Shown piece by piece: positions 26,627-35,951 of a stretch of DNA of 64,000 nucleotides. The translations under genes were made by a program, and so were the position numbers. How positions within the stretch are numbered: the stretch's first letter is position 1; every line of letters starts with the position of its first letter. Where the stretch lies: NCBI GenBank assembly GCA_026225235.1, contig JAMFSK010000028.1, positions 1-64,000 on the forward strand. Reading direction: 5' to 3'. The notes under the pieces are model-generated. The model was given only the letters and a program-made list of their open reading frames with translations, had not been told where the DNA came from and made no database searches. This DNA comes from Burkholderiales bacterium. GTDB lineage: Bacteria > Pseudomonadota > Gammaproteobacteria > Burkholderiales > Burkholderiaceae.

Positions 26627-27171
26627 GTTACTGAGTCCTTCCTGGGAACACGGTCGTGGGTCACGTGGACAGCGGCCGCGCTGAATCGCGCACCGATGCT
26701 TAGCCTTGCACGTGACAGTCGGCTCATGACTGTGCCAATCGGAATCTCCAGTATTTCTGCTGCCTCTCGATAGGTCACACCTTCGACGGCAACCAGCAAC
26801 ATGACCATACGCTGCGCATCGGGCAGCAAGTCGACAGCGTCGAGTATCTGTCGGTACAACAAGCCGGTCTCGGGGTCTGCGGCGCCCGGGTCGGGCACCG
26901 TCTCCACGAGCTCCTCGCTCCACTCAATGCGTGCGCGGCCACGAATCTGGCGCGAGCGGATCTCGTCGATCCAGATTGAATGGACAATCGAAAACATCCA
27001 GCTGAGTGCAGACGTGTCGGGTTGCAACTGGTGACGCCGCTCCAGCGCACGCACGCAGGCGCGTTGGACCAGGTCTTCTGCATCATGCCGATCAGCTGCC
27101 AGGCGGAGCGCGAACGCCCAGAGCCTTGGCAGTAATCCCGGCAGCAATGCGGGTAAATCGTCGCGCGTCAT
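26623..27171 (-). CDS. ECF-type RNA polymerase sigma factor
   Basis: A 182-aa sigma-70 family ECF factor. Region 2 (LAADRHDAEDLVQRACVRALER ... SWMFSIVHSIWIDEIRSR) binds core and the -10 element; region 4 (LPDAQRMVMLLVAVEGVTYREAAEILEIPIGTVMSRLSRAR) contains the helix-turn-helix for the -35 element. Length and domains are complete. It heads an operon with its anti-sigma and cytochrome b561. Two GGAATAA-type promoter-like elements nearby may be its targets. Confidence 0.93.
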   Translation of the reverse strand: MTRDDLPALLPGLLPRLWAFALRLAADRHDAEDLVQRACVRALERRHQLQPDTSALSWMFSIVHSIWIDEIRSRQIRGRARIEWSEELVETVPDPGAADPETGLLYRQILDAVDLLPDAQRMVMLLVAVEGVTYREAAEILEIPIGTVMSRLSRARLSIGARFSAAAVHVTHDRVPRKDSVT

Positions 27172-27286
27172 CGACGGAGTTCCTCGTTACGATGACGCCA
27201 GTCTAGCTAAGAGTAACGCGCCTTGCTGGTGAAACAAACCGTAATTTAAAGCCCACGGCCCCTCTCGGGCATAAAAATGCAAGGGT

Positions 27287-27312
27287 GGAATAAACCGGTG
27301 GCTTCAGCCGTT
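27287..27312 (+). promoter_or_regulatory. ECF-type promoter candidate upstream of GT2 gene
   Basis: GGAATAA at 27287-27293, 15 bases, then CGTT at 27309-27312, pointing toward the glycosyltransferase gene at 27432 and away from the divergent ECF sigma gene. It resembles the element in front of the His-rich lipoprotein gene. The 115-base leader is long. Confidence 0.35.
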
Positions 27313-27431
27313 TTAGGGATTTGCGGGAAGTTCAGGACTTTGTGCGATGTGCATGACAGCATCACAATCGGCGCCCAGAATCGCGCTGGTTTGCCGTTTG
27401 CCCCTCTCTTGTCTTGCAACTGTATTACGCC

Positions 27432-28196
27432 ATGACCCGATCTTTTGCTCCGGATAGTTTGCTTCGCGTTTCATGCATCGTCTGCGCCTACAACGAGGCG
27501 CCACGTATCGGTGCCGTGCTGGCCATCGCGGCAGCGCATCCGCTGCTGAGCGAAGTCATTGTGGTCGACGATGGGTCGACGGATGGCACCGCCGACGTCG
27601 TCAGGCGCTTCAGTTCGGTCCGCCTGATTTCCTGCCCGGTCAATCGTGGCAAGAGTGCGGCGATGGCCACCGGTATCGAGGCCGCCCAAAACGGCTTGCT
27701 GATGCTACTCGATGCAGACCTCAAGGGACTTGCGCCCAATCACATCACCGCGCTTGCGGCGCCTGTGCTGTCAGGCAAGGCCGACGTTACTCTGAGCTTG
27801 CGGCAGAACAGCCTGTTACTGTTCCGAGCGATCGGGCTCGATTTTGTGTCAGGTGAACGGGTCGTTCGAAAGGACCTGTTAAGCGAGGCGCTCAAGGAGA
27901 TTCATGGCTTGCCGCGTTTCGGCATCGAAGTGTTCATGAACCGCCTGATCATCGCACGCAAGCTCAGGATTTCGGTCACGCACTGGCCGCACGTCACGCA
28001 ATCGCGCAAGACAGAAAAGCTCGGCTACTGGAAGGGCGTGCGCGCGGAATGGCGCATGATTTCCGACTTGCTGAAGGTGACCTACCCGCTCGCGCTGTTT
28101 TCACAGACCTGTCGGTTGTTTGCGTTGCGAGTGGATCAGGCGGATCGGGCGCGGTTTTCTGTGCGCATCAAAAAACCGCGCGATACGGTGGCGTGA
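27432..28196 (+). CDS. Glycosyltransferase family 2
   Basis: A 254-aa soluble GT-A enzyme: CIVCAYNEAPRIG at the N-terminus, VVDDGSTDGTADVV, and the DxD-type LLDADLKGL near residue 92. It lacks the membrane helices of processive synthases and is like dolichyl-phosphate mannosyltransferase-type enzymes that prime lipid carriers. A TTG at 27414 could extend it by six residues; ATG 27432 is preferred. It ends 10 bp from the convergent flippase-like gene; the two may act on the same glycolipid. Confidence 0.85.
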   Translation: MTRSFAPDSLLRVSCIVCAYNEAPRIGAVLAIAAAHPLLSEVIVVDDGSTDGTADVVRRFSSVRLISCPVNRGKSAAMATGIEAAQNGLLMLLDADLKGLAPNHITALAAPVLSGKADVTLSLRQNSLLLFRAIGLDFVSGERVVRKDLLSEALKEIHGLPRFGIEVFMNRLIIARKLRISVTHWPHVTQSRKTEKLGYWKGVRAEWRMISDLLKVTYPLALFSQTCRLFALRVDQADRARFSVRIKKPRDTVA

Positions 28197-28206
28197 GTTC
28201 GGCGCC

Positions 28207-29244
28207 TCAGGGCTGCCGACGTCGCTGCAGGGCGAGGGCCGCAAGACCGAGTGCGCCGAGCAGCAAGGGGCAATACAGCGTCGCGAAACGCCACAACACG
28301 AGTGTGGTTCCGAGCACGGCGGATGGCACCCACGCCGCGAATGCGGCCGCGAGACCCAGGTCGCCACTGCCGCCCCCGGCGGGCACGCCGGTCCATAGCG
28401 CGAGGTGCAGGATCACCGCCTGTGCAGCCAGTACGAAGCCGAACGGCAGGTGGTAGCCGCGGTCGTACAGGATGAACCAGAGCGCCCCATATCGCGGCAG
28501 CCATTGCAGGGTCGTCATCACGAGCAGTGCGATAAAACGCTGCGGCGGACCGGCCTTGAGCAGAGCCAATTGCTGTTTCACCGTGTGAGCGAAATGGGAC
28601 ACCCGTGCCCATCGCGATCTGAGCCACGGTGTGCGACGTCCCATTCGGGTCAGGGCACGGGCGATGGGGCGACGGCTCAACCACAGTCCCGCAGCGAGAA
28701 GCGCGGCGAGCGCCAGGGCCACGCACGCAAGCGGCACGCTGAGCTTCGGAAACACCTGGGCAAGCGGCCCAAGCGCAAGGATCAGCGAAATCGGAATTGC
28801 CACCGTGAAGAACGCGAGATCGAGCGCCTGATCCGTCCCGACGATCGTTGCCGCAGCCGCCCAGGATGCGCCCGAGCGCTCGAGCAAGGCCATGTTCACG
28901 CCGTAGCCGGCCGCGCCAAGAGGCGACACCAGGAAAGCGGAATCCGTGACGACGGTCATGGCAAAGGTGCGCGCAAAACGTAGGCGCAGACCGAGCGCCG
29001 CTTGCATCAGATGTTGTTTGCCCGCCTTCGCGGCCGCGCTGACGATCGCGCTGATGGCCAGGATCAGGAAGAGGGTCGGGGAGACCGCGCGCAAGCCGGC
29101 CAGCAGCGCATGTGAGCCAAGTACAAATGGGGCGGCCATCGCGAGCCCGACGCCGGCACAGGCCAGCACCGTGGCCGCGTTGCGCATGTGAGGCTTTTTC
29201 AGAAAGACCGCCCGGGATGGTGTGTGAGGCGCGGCTGGTTCCAT
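28207..29244 (-). CDS. Flippase-like / LPG synthase transmembrane domain protein
   Basis: A 345-aa integral membrane protein with about eight hydrophobic segments, matching the lysylphosphatidylglycerol synthetase transmembrane (AglD/MprF N-terminal-like) family: conserved FLVSPLGAAGYGVNMALL, TDQALDLAFFTVA and the C-terminal WTGVPAGGGSGDLGLAAA. The catalytic domain of MprF is missing, so a lipid-linked-substrate transporter role is likelier. The start may instead be ATG 29187, since the first 19 residues are poorly conserved-looking. Confidence 0.75.
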   Translation of the reverse strand: MEPAAPHTPSRAVFLKKPHMRNAATVLACAGVGLAMAAPFVLGSHALLAGLRAVSPTLFLILAISAIVSAAAKAGKQHLMQAALGLRLRFARTFAMTVVTDSAFLVSPLGAAGYGVNMALLERSGASWAAAATIVGTDQALDLAFFTVAIPISLILALGPLAQVFPKLSVPLACVALALAALLAAGLWLSRRPIARALTRMGRRTPWLRSRWARVSHFAHTVKQQLALLKAGPPQRFIALLVMTTLQWLPRYGALWFILYDRGYHLPFGFVLAAQAVILHLALWTGVPAGGGSGDLGLAAAFAAWVPSAVLGTTLVLWRFATLYCPLLLGALGLAALALQRRRQP

Positions 29245-29579
29245 TTCAACATGTCATCGTGTTGCGCGACCCAAAGGGTGCCGGGTCGCTGTGTTTCGTT
29301 CCGGGCGGTTTGTGAGCAAATCGCCGATGCTAGGTCGAGGCCGTGACAGCGTTGAGACAACACGGCGAGCGGTCCGCATGGGGTGCCCGATCAGCCGCTC
29401 AGGTGCGTGCCCAAAACGAGGCTTTTCAGTTTGGCATACCATACGCCGCGTTACGGGCAAGCGCCCCGGCGACGCTTCATGTCGCTTGAAGGCCTCCTGC
29501 GCGTAGCAGGCTCACGACTGCATTATTCGACCGCTTCATTACGACCGCCTTACTTGCCCCACATCGACAGGACACTGCC
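29245..29579. other. Intergenic region between flippase-like and hydrolase genes
   Basis: About 335 bp between divergent genes, with no credible coding frame. A small perfect hairpin CCTGC-GCGTA-GCAGG lies near 29496-29510, in front of the hydrolase gene. Promoters for both genes must lie here but no confident -35/-10 pair was seen. Confidence 0.4.
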
Positions 29580-30671
29580 ATGATCCGATTCGCGCCCCTG
29601 CTGGCCACCGCAGGAATGTGCGCAGTGACCGGCCTCACGCCGGCCCGCGCTGCGACTACCGAACCTGTTTCCGAGCAGGCCGCCGATTTCACCGAGCACG
29701 CATTTCAGTTTTCTGACGGTACCACGTTGCCGGACATTCATATCCACTACGTGACCCTCGGCACGCCGCAGCGCGATGCGCATGGCGAGATCAGCAACGC
29801 GGTACTGCTGATGCACGGCACCACGGGGACCGGCAAGGCATTCCTCGCACCGGCCATGCGTCGCGAGCTTTTCGCAGCGGGCGAGCCACTCGATGCAAGC
29901 CGCTACTTTATTGTGATTCCCGATGGCCTGGGCCGCGGCGGCTCGAGCAAGCCGAGCGACGGCATGCACGCTAGATTTCCCCATTACGGCTATGGCGATG
30001 TCGTTGAAGCCAACCATCGACTGCTCGTCGAAGGTTTGCATATCAATCATCTGCGCCTGGTGCTCGGCACCTCGATGGGGGGCATGCAGACCTGGATGTG
30101 GGGCGAACGGTATCCAGAGATGGCCGATGCCCTGATGCCGATTGCGAGTCAGCCGATCGCGATGGCCGGCCGCAACTGGCTCTGGCGGCAGATGATCGTG
30201 GGTGCTATCCGCAACGATCCGGGTTGGCAAGGGGGCGACTACTCCGCGCAGCCGAGTCAGTGGACCCGCGTGATGCCCATTTTTACGATCATCACCAGCA
30301 ACCCGGCACGCATGCAGACCGATGCGCCTGATCGGGATGCAGCCACGCAGATGTACGACACGCTGGTCGCCGACGCGCAGAAGAGCGACGCCAACGATGT
30401 GCTGTACTGGTTCGAGTCGTCGTGGGACTACAACCCGTCACCGCAGTTGTCACATATCCGCGCCCGGCTGTTTGCCGTCAATTTCGCCGACGACCTGATC
30501 AACGCGGCGGACCTTGGCGTCATGCAGCGGGAGATGCCGGCCGTGCCGAACGGGCGTTTTGTCGAAATTCCGGAGACTGCGCGTTCATATGGCCACCAGA
30601 CGCTCGCTCATCCGGACGTGTGGAAACCGTATCTGGTGCAGTTGCTGAGCGACACGACCCGGTCGTATTGA
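29580..30671 (+). CDS. Exported alpha/beta hydrolase, MetX-like
   Basis: A 363-aa alpha/beta-fold protein related to homoserine O-acetyltransferase (MetX), with a cleavable-looking signal peptide ending near PARAATTEP (about residue 24). That is unlike true MetX and suggests periplasmic location. The nucleophile elbow is GTSMGGMQTW (Ser about residue 165), with a late Asp (NFADDLI) and a C-terminal His (RSYGHQTLAHPDVW) for the triad. The reaction is probably hydrolysis or acyl transfer on an unknown substrate. Confidence 0.85.
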   Translation: MIRFAPLLATAGMCAVTGLTPARAATTEPVSEQAADFTEHAFQFSDGTTLPDIHIHYVTLGTPQRDAHGEISNAVLLMHGTTGTGKAFLAPAMRRELFAAGEPLDASRYFIVIPDGLGRGGSSKPSDGMHARFPHYGYGDVVEANHRLLVEGLHINHLRLVLGTSMGGMQTWMWGERYPEMADALMPIASQPIAMAGRNWLWRQMIVGAIRNDPGWQGGDYSAQPSQWTRVMPIFTIITSNPARMQTDAPDRDAATQMYDTLVADAQKSDANDVLYWFESSWDYNPSPQLSHIRARLFAVNFADDLINAADLGVMQREMPAVPNGRFVEIPETARSYGHQTLAHPDVWKPYLVQLLSDTTRSY

Positions 30672-31003
30672 ACGCCAGACGGCGCGGGCAAAGTTGACCC
30701 GGCTCGGCACCGCGGGTGAGCGAGACGATTTCGAGCGGGCGTGATGAGCGCGGCAATGAAGCGCGTCATCTCGCCCCGCGCCGCTGTCGGCGCAAGTCTG
30801 CTTCCCCGCCTTTGTGTTACGGGACCGATCGCCGGTCTCGTAACTTCTTGTAATCACCCCTGAGCGGCCACCCGTCAGATCGACCGGCCCAAGTTCAAAT
30901 CCCGCCCTTCATATCCCTGATTAATTGCCGTAAACCCTAATGACCACGCGTGCTCCCCCAGCGCGACGTTTTTCCGTTCTGCTTGCTCTGCCTTGAGGCA
31001 TCT
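30672..31003. other. Intergenic region with stem-loop between hydrolase and chemoreceptor genes
   Basis: About 330 bp without a gene. A strong stem-loop at 30816-30844 pairs GTTACGGGACCG with CGGTCTCGTAAC (12 bp, one G-T pair, 5-base loop) and is followed by TTCTTGT, so it may end transcription of the hydrolase gene although it lies 145 bp after the stop. The chemoreceptor's promoter should be downstream of it. Confidence 0.5.
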
Positions 31004-32554
31004 ATGTTTTCGAACATCACGATCCGCGCCCGTCTCGCCCTTGCGATGGGTTTCCTCGGCTTGCTCATGGCGATCGGCGCCGCGTTAGGCGTGGCCGGCA
31101 TCGCCCTGAGCAATGCGGACCAGAAGTCGCTTTACTCCGACCAGCTCGCCTCGGCGATTGCGATCGGCAAGTTCGATTTCTTCTACTCCCGCGGCCGTCT
31201 GGTGCTTGACCGGATCGCGGCGCAGCCCGATCGCACGGATATCGCTAGCCTCGAAGTGCGCGCACGCGAGCAATTCGCCATCGCTGACAAGGCTTGGCAG
31301 ACCTATCGCGCGCTGCCCGCCGAACCTGACGAGCAGCGTCTGGCCGAAGCGGTCGAAGCCAAGCGGACACTCGCGATGAACGGACCGGTCGCCCAGGTGT
31401 TCGCGGCGATCGACCGGCATGACACCGCGCAACTCGCCGACCTCATTTCGAACAAGATGACGGCGCCGTTCAACGAAATCACGGATCGATCCGCCGAACT
31501 CGAGGCGATGCAGGCCGAACAGGCGCGCGGCCTCTACGAAGCCGCGCAGGGTCGTTTCCACACAATTCTGGCGCTTGCAGTCATCGGTCTTCTGATCGGT
31601 CTGTCGATGGCCGCATTCGCGTGGCATGCACTACGCAAGTCGATTGCGGGTCCGCTCGATGAAGCGTTGCATCACTTCCACGCCATTGCCGATGGTGACC
31701 TGAGCCGGCGTATCGAGGTGCGCTCGCGCGACGAAATGGGCCAGATGATGGAAGGCTTGCGCTCCATGCAGAGCCGCCTGACCGGCACCATGGTCTCGGT
31801 GCGCGATGGCGCTCAGTCGATCTCCACGGCGACCGCACAGATCTCGGCCGGTAACACTGATTTGTCGCAACGAACTGAAGAGCAGGCCGCTTCGCTCGAA
31901 GAGACCGCTTCGAGCATGGAGGAACTGACCTCAACTGTGCGCCAGAATGCGGACAACGCGCGCCAGGCGAGCGACCTTGCCAAGGTCGCAGTCGGCGTGG
32001 CGCATGAAGGCAGTGATGTCGTCTCGAAGGTCGTCACGACCATGGGCGAGATCAACGCCAGCTCGAAGCAGATCGCCGACATCATCGGCGTGATCGAGGG
32101 CATCGCGTTCCAGACCAATATTCTTGCGCTGAATGCGGCGGTTGAAGCCGCGCGGGCAGGGGAGCAGGGCCGTGGCTTTGCGGTGGTCGCGGGCGAAGTG
32201 CGCACGCTTGCACAACGCAGCGCGTCGGCGGCCAAGGAAATCAAGACGCTGATCAGCGAATCGGTCGACCGGGTGGGTAACGGCACCGAGCTGGTCGGTC
32301 GTGCAGGCAAGACGATGACGGAGATCAACGATGCGGTGCGGCGCGTGACCGACATCATGGCCGAGATCGCGGCCGCCTCCGAGGAACAGAGTGACGGCAT
32401 CGAGCAGGTCAACAGGGCCGTCACGCAGATGGATGAAGTCACCCAGCAGAATGCAGCACTCGTCGAGGAGGCGGCGGCCGCCGCGGTCTCGCTCGAGGAA
32501 CAGGCAAGCCGCATGAGCGATGTGGTTGGCGTGTTCCGGCTCCCCGCACATTAA
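31004..32554 (+). CDS. Methyl-accepting chemotaxis protein, four-helix-bundle sensor
   Basis: A 516-aa Tar/Tsr-type chemoreceptor: TM1 about 10-32, a periplasmic four-helix bundle about 35-190, TM2 about 192-212, HAMP to about 265 (RSRDEMGQMMEGLRSMQ), then the signalling domain with the conserved tip ([19 protein letters not shown]). The C-terminus (VFRLPAH) lacks a CheR-binding pentapeptide. The sensor differs in fold from the Cache receptor at 6562-8121, so the two respond to different ligands. GAGG upstream supports ATG 31004 over the earlier in-frame codon at 30950. Confidence 0.93.
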   Translation: MFSNITIRARLALAMGFLGLLMAIGAALGVAGIALSNADQKSLYSDQLASAIAIGKFDFFYSRGRLVLDRIAAQPDRTDIASLEVRAREQFAIADKAWQTYRALPAEPDEQRLAEAVEAKRTLAMNGPVAQVFAAIDRHDTAQLADLISNKMTAPFNEITDRSAELEAMQAEQARGLYEAAQGRFHTILALAVIGLLIGLSMAAFAWHALRKSIAGPLDEALHHFHAIADGDLSRRIEVRSRDEMGQMMEGLRSMQSRLTGTMVSVRDGAQSISTATAQISAGNTDLSQRTEEQAASLEETASSMEELTSTVRQNADNARQASDLAKVAVGVAHEGSDVVSKVVTTMGEINASSKQIADIIGVIEGIAFQTNILALNAAVEAARAGEQGRGFAVVAGEVRTLAQRSASAAKEIKTLISESVDRVGNGTELVGRAGKTMTEINDAVRRVTDIMAEIAAASEEQSDGIEQVNRAVTQMDEVTQQNAALVEEAAAAAVSLEEQASRMSDVVGVFRLPAH

Positions 32555-32861
32555 GTGCAAGTTCGCCGTCATTTCACGAAACGTTCCCGCTCGTAAACAT
32601 CGGTAACAACATTTTCCATACAGATTCATTACACAACCTTGCGGGTTGAGCAATGATTGGTAACAATCCGGCCCGCGGTCGTCGTGTATGTGTACCCGGC
32701 GCTCGTTCACAGGTAATCGCGTTGTCGCAGCGATCTGCCGACCTTCCAGCCAGCCAAGCGCTCTGATCTTCCCGAGCCTCCAGCCAGCCAATTCCGCGTC
32801 GCACGCCTAGCCGTGCGTGGCTTGGCGCTTCGATGCGCCTCTTGACTGGATCAGTTCTGCT
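32555..32861. other. Upstream region of the TonB receptor gene
   Basis: About 307 bp without a gene. GGTAACAA occurs twice (32602-32609 and 32659-32666), the second inside the small inverted repeat GATTG-GTAA-CAATC at 32655-32668. No convincing 19-bp Fur box was seen, although iron control is expected for the receptor gene. Confidence 0.4.
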
Positions 32862-35066
32862 ATGAAGCTGTCTAAAACGCCGCTCGCGTTGGCGATCGTC
32901 TCTACGTTTGCCGGATCGCTGGCCGCTACCGTGCCGGCATTTGCACAAACCAGCGGTCAAACGATTGCGCCCGCCGTCAGCGGTCAAGCCGCGTTCTCTC
33001 CGAGCGCCCCGGCAGAAGTCAGCCTGCCCGCGGTCGAAGTGTCGGGCCAGCAAGATTCCAAGTCATTCCAGGCCGAAACCTCGACGGTCGGCTCGAAAAC
33101 GCCTACGGCTCTGCGCGATATTCCGCAAGCCGTAACGGTGATCAACCGCTCGTTGCTCGAGTCGCAAGGTCTGACCTCCTTCCAGGACGCCCTGCGCAAT
33201 GCGCCCGGCGTGACGGTCGGCGCGGCTGAAGGCGGTTCGATCGGCAACAACGTGAACTTGCGCGGCTTCACGGCGCGCACCGACATTTACCTCGATGGCT
33301 TCCGCGATCGCGGCCAGTACTATCGCGACACCTTCGATCTCGAATCGATCGAGGTGCTGTACGGTCCGTCATCCATGTTGTTTGGCCGCGGCTCGACAGG
33401 CGGCGTGATCAACCAGGTCAGCAAACAGGCACAGCTGAAGCCCGTGTCGGAAGTGTCGACCACCATCGGCAACGACGATCGTTACCGGACCACGGTCGAC
33501 CTTGATCGCCCCTTGTCCGACACCTCCGCGTTCCGGATCAATGCGTTTGGTCAGAGCATGGGCTCGACCCGCGATGTGGAGAAGAACAAGGACTTCGGCG
33601 TCGCACCGGAAGTGCGTTTTGGTATCGGCACGCCGACTGAAGTCACGCTGTCCGCGCTGATCCAGCACAACGACGACCAGCCCGACTACGGGGTCCAGTC
33701 CGTTAACGGGCATCCCGCACCGGTCGACAAGGGCACGTATTACGGCCTGACCGACGACCGAACGATCCAGGACACGCAGATCCTGTCGGCGCGCGTGACG
33801 CATCACTTCTCCGACGATCTGACCTTGCGCAACGAGACCCAGTACTCGCACTACACGGTCGATGCACGCGAGACGGCGCCGCAAAGTGTGCTGACCGGCC
33901 CGCTGGCCACGAGCCCGGCGCTCACCAACGGCAACTTCACGACTTTGCCGCTGAGTTCCCTGTTCATCAAGTTGCAATCACACGATCGCATCATCACCGA
34001 TTCGTCGCTCTACAACACCACCGACTTGATCTCGAAGTTCAATACAGGCTGGATCAAGCACGAACTGGTCACGGGTGTTGAACTCGGCCACGACAACTAT
34101 ACGAATCAGTCGTACTCGCGCGCCAACCTGCCGATCGTCCCGCTGATCGATCCGCCGCAACAGGCTTCGTCACCGAGTTCGCCTGAGATCCTCGGCAACT
34201 ATGCGAACTCAGGCGCAAACAGCATCGGGATCTACGCCAACGACACGATCTCCCTCGGCGAGCATTGGAAGATCGTCGGCGGCTTGCGCTGGGATCGTTA
34301 CCAGGCTGAGATCTCGAACACCATCAGTCTGCCGGGCTATACCTCGCAGACCAACGACTTCACGAGCGTGCGCGCGGGCGTGATCTGGCAGCCGACCGAT
34401 ACGCAGTCGTATTACGTCTCTTACGGCACGTCGTTCGATCCGTCGCTCGAGACCCTGACGGTGACCAACGGCCAGCAGAATCTCGCGCCGGAAGAGAACC
34501 GCTCGTATGAAGTGGGCGCCAAGTGGGACCTGCTCGAGGGCAATCTGTCGGTGACGACGTCACTGTTCCAGATCGAGCAGACCAACACGCGCACGCTGGA
34601 CGACGACGGGAACTACGAACTGTCGGGCAATGTGCGCGTCAATGGATTCCAGGCTGGCGTGACCGGGCACATTACCAATAATTGGCAGGTCTACGGGGGC
34701 TATACCTACCTCGACGCCCTGGTGGTGCAGGCGGCGGATGGCACGCAAGGCCATACCCCTGCGAACACACCCCGTAATACGGTCACCCTTTGGACGACCT
34801 ACCAACCGATTCATAATTGGGAAGTCGGTGGCGGGATGACCTATCTGTCGTCGCGCTATGCGTCGAACACCAATTTCGTCGAAGTTGGCGGTTACACGCG
34901 TTGGGACGCGACAGTGGCCTTTCATCAGCCCAAGTATGACCTGCGTCTCAACTTGCTGAACCTGACGAACAAGGAGTACTACGACGCGCTGATCGCTTCC
35001 GACGGCGGCCGCGCAGTGCCCGCGGTCGGGCGAACTGTGCTGTTGACCGGCACCTATCGCTTCTGA
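32862..35066 (+). CDS. TonB-dependent siderophore receptor (catecholate type)
   Basis: A 734-aa outer-membrane receptor. Signal peptide about 1-27 (ATVPAFAQ), a TonB-box-like region, the plug domain about 65-175 (TALRDIPQAVTVINRSLL, NNVNLRGFTARTDIYLDGFRDRG, EVLYGPSSMLFGRGSTGGVIN) and a 22-strand barrel ending in the aromatic-terminated TGTYRF. The plug sequence is most like Fiu/PiuA catecholate or iron-siderophore receptors; the exact siderophore is uncertain. ATG 32862 is chosen because it begins the signal peptide. The PepSY gene follows after 55 bp, a common iron-uptake pairing. Confidence 0.92.
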   Translation: MKLSKTPLALAIVSTFAGSLAATVPAFAQTSGQTIAPAVSGQAAFSPSAPAEVSLPAVEVSGQQDSKSFQAETSTVGSKTPTALRDIPQAVTVINRSLLESQGLTSFQDALRNAPGVTVGAAEGGSIGNNVNLRGFTARTDIYLDGFRDRGQYYRDTFDLESIEVLYGPSSMLFGRGSTGGVINQVSKQAQLKPVSEVSTTIGNDDRYRTTVDLDRPLSDTSAFRINAFGQSMGSTRDVEKNKDFGVAPEVRFGIGTPTEVTLSALIQHNDDQPDYGVQSVNGHPAPVDKGTYYGLTDDRTIQDTQILSARVTHHFSDDLTLRNETQYSHYTVDARETAPQSVLTGPLATSPALTNGNFTTLPLSSLFIKLQSHDRIITDSSLYNTTDLISKFNTGWIKHELVTGVELGHDNYTNQSYSRANLPIVPLIDPPQQASSPSSPEILGNYANSGANSIGIYANDTISLGEHWKIVGGLRWDRYQAEISNTISLPGYTSQTNDFTSVRAGVIWQPTDTQSYYVSYGTSFDPSLETLTVTNGQQNLAPEENRSYEVGAKWDLLEGNLSVTTSLFQIEQTNTRTLDDDGNYELSGNVRVNGFQAGVTGHITNNWQVYGGYTYLDALVVQAADGTQGHTPANTPRNTVTLWTTYQPIHNWEVGGGMTYLSSRYASNTNFVEVGGYTRWDATVAFHQPKYDLRLNLLNLTNKEYYDALIASDGGRAVPAVGRTVLLTGTYRF

Positions 35067-35121
35067 ACATGCGTGGCCCGGGGGCGCTTGCTCCTTTCTC
35101 AACCTTTAAACGGAGCGCTTG

Positions 35122-35850
35122 ATGTCTCGACTGGATCCTTTGCCACACCCCCAGCTACACGGCGCGATGGCCGCTTCGCGCAGCCTCGATGCCGAGGGGG
35201 CGGGGCGCGGCCGAAGCGACGCCGCGCCGCGGCGCTCCGGCCGCGCATCCTGGATTCCCTGGCTGCGCCGGGTACATGGCTGGATCGGCCTGTGGGGCGC
35301 CTTGCTGGGTCTGCTGTTCGGCGCCACGGGGTTCGTACTGAACCATCGTGCCGGCCCGCTGCGAATCTCGACGGGCGAGCCTGTCGTGACCTCGGCAGAG
35401 CTCGCGCTGCCCGATCCGATGCCGGATTCGCCGAAGGAACTCGCGCGGGTGCTGCAGGAGGATCATGCGCTGCCAGGTCGCATCGTGCGGGCGCAACGCG
35501 AGCCGGCGCACAAGGTCGCGTGGGCCGGCACGCCGCTCAAGCAACCTGAGCACTGGTCGGTGATGATCGCGGAACCTGGGTCATCGACCCAGATCGACTA
35601 CTGGGTCGGCAATGCGTTTGTTTCGGTCAAGCACTCGGACAACGGTTTCATGGCGATGCTGACCAACCTGCACAAGGGCGTCGGTCTCGGCATCGGCTGG
35701 GTGCTGTTCATCGACTCGTTTGCCGCCAGCCTGCTGTTGCTGTCGTTGACGGGGGTGGTGCTATGGGTCGGCACCCACCGGCGGCGTGCGGTGGCTGCGT
35801 TTATCGTGGGCGGGGTGGTGATTGCGGGGACGGTGGCGCTGCTGAGCTGA
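35122..35850 (+). CDS. PepSY-associated transmembrane protein
   Basis: A 242-aa inner-membrane protein. After an Arg-rich start (RSGRASWIPWLRRVHGWIGLWGA), TM1 (about 60-80) is followed by a periplasmic PepSY-like region and two C-terminal helices (GWVLFIDSFAASLLLLSLTGVVLWVG). This family (PiuB-like) often sits beside TonB-dependent siderophore receptors and may reduce or move ferric siderophores. GGAG precedes ATG 35122. Confidence 0.85.
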   Translation: MSRLDPLPHPQLHGAMAASRSLDAEGAGRGRSDAAPRRSGRASWIPWLRRVHGWIGLWGALLGLLFGATGFVLNHRAGPLRISTGEPVVTSAELALPDPMPDSPKELARVLQEDHALPGRIVRAQREPAHKVAWAGTPLKQPEHWSVMIAEPGSSTQIDYWVGNAFVSVKHSDNGFMAMLTNLHKGVGLGIGWVLFIDSFAASLLLLSLTGVVLWVGTHRRRAVAAFIVGGVVIAGTVALLS

Positions 35851-35951
35851 TAGGAGCGACGGCCTGGTCACCAGGTCGTCATGTGCGTGCAGTGTCGAGT
35901 GTGCGGCCTGCGTTCGGGCGGAACCGGATATACCGGTGCGCCCGGACGCAC

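Noticed and set aside
32555-32861. A Fur box upstream of the TonB receptor
   Set aside because: Expected from function, but no 19-bp match to GATAATGATAATCATTATC was found; only short repeats are present.
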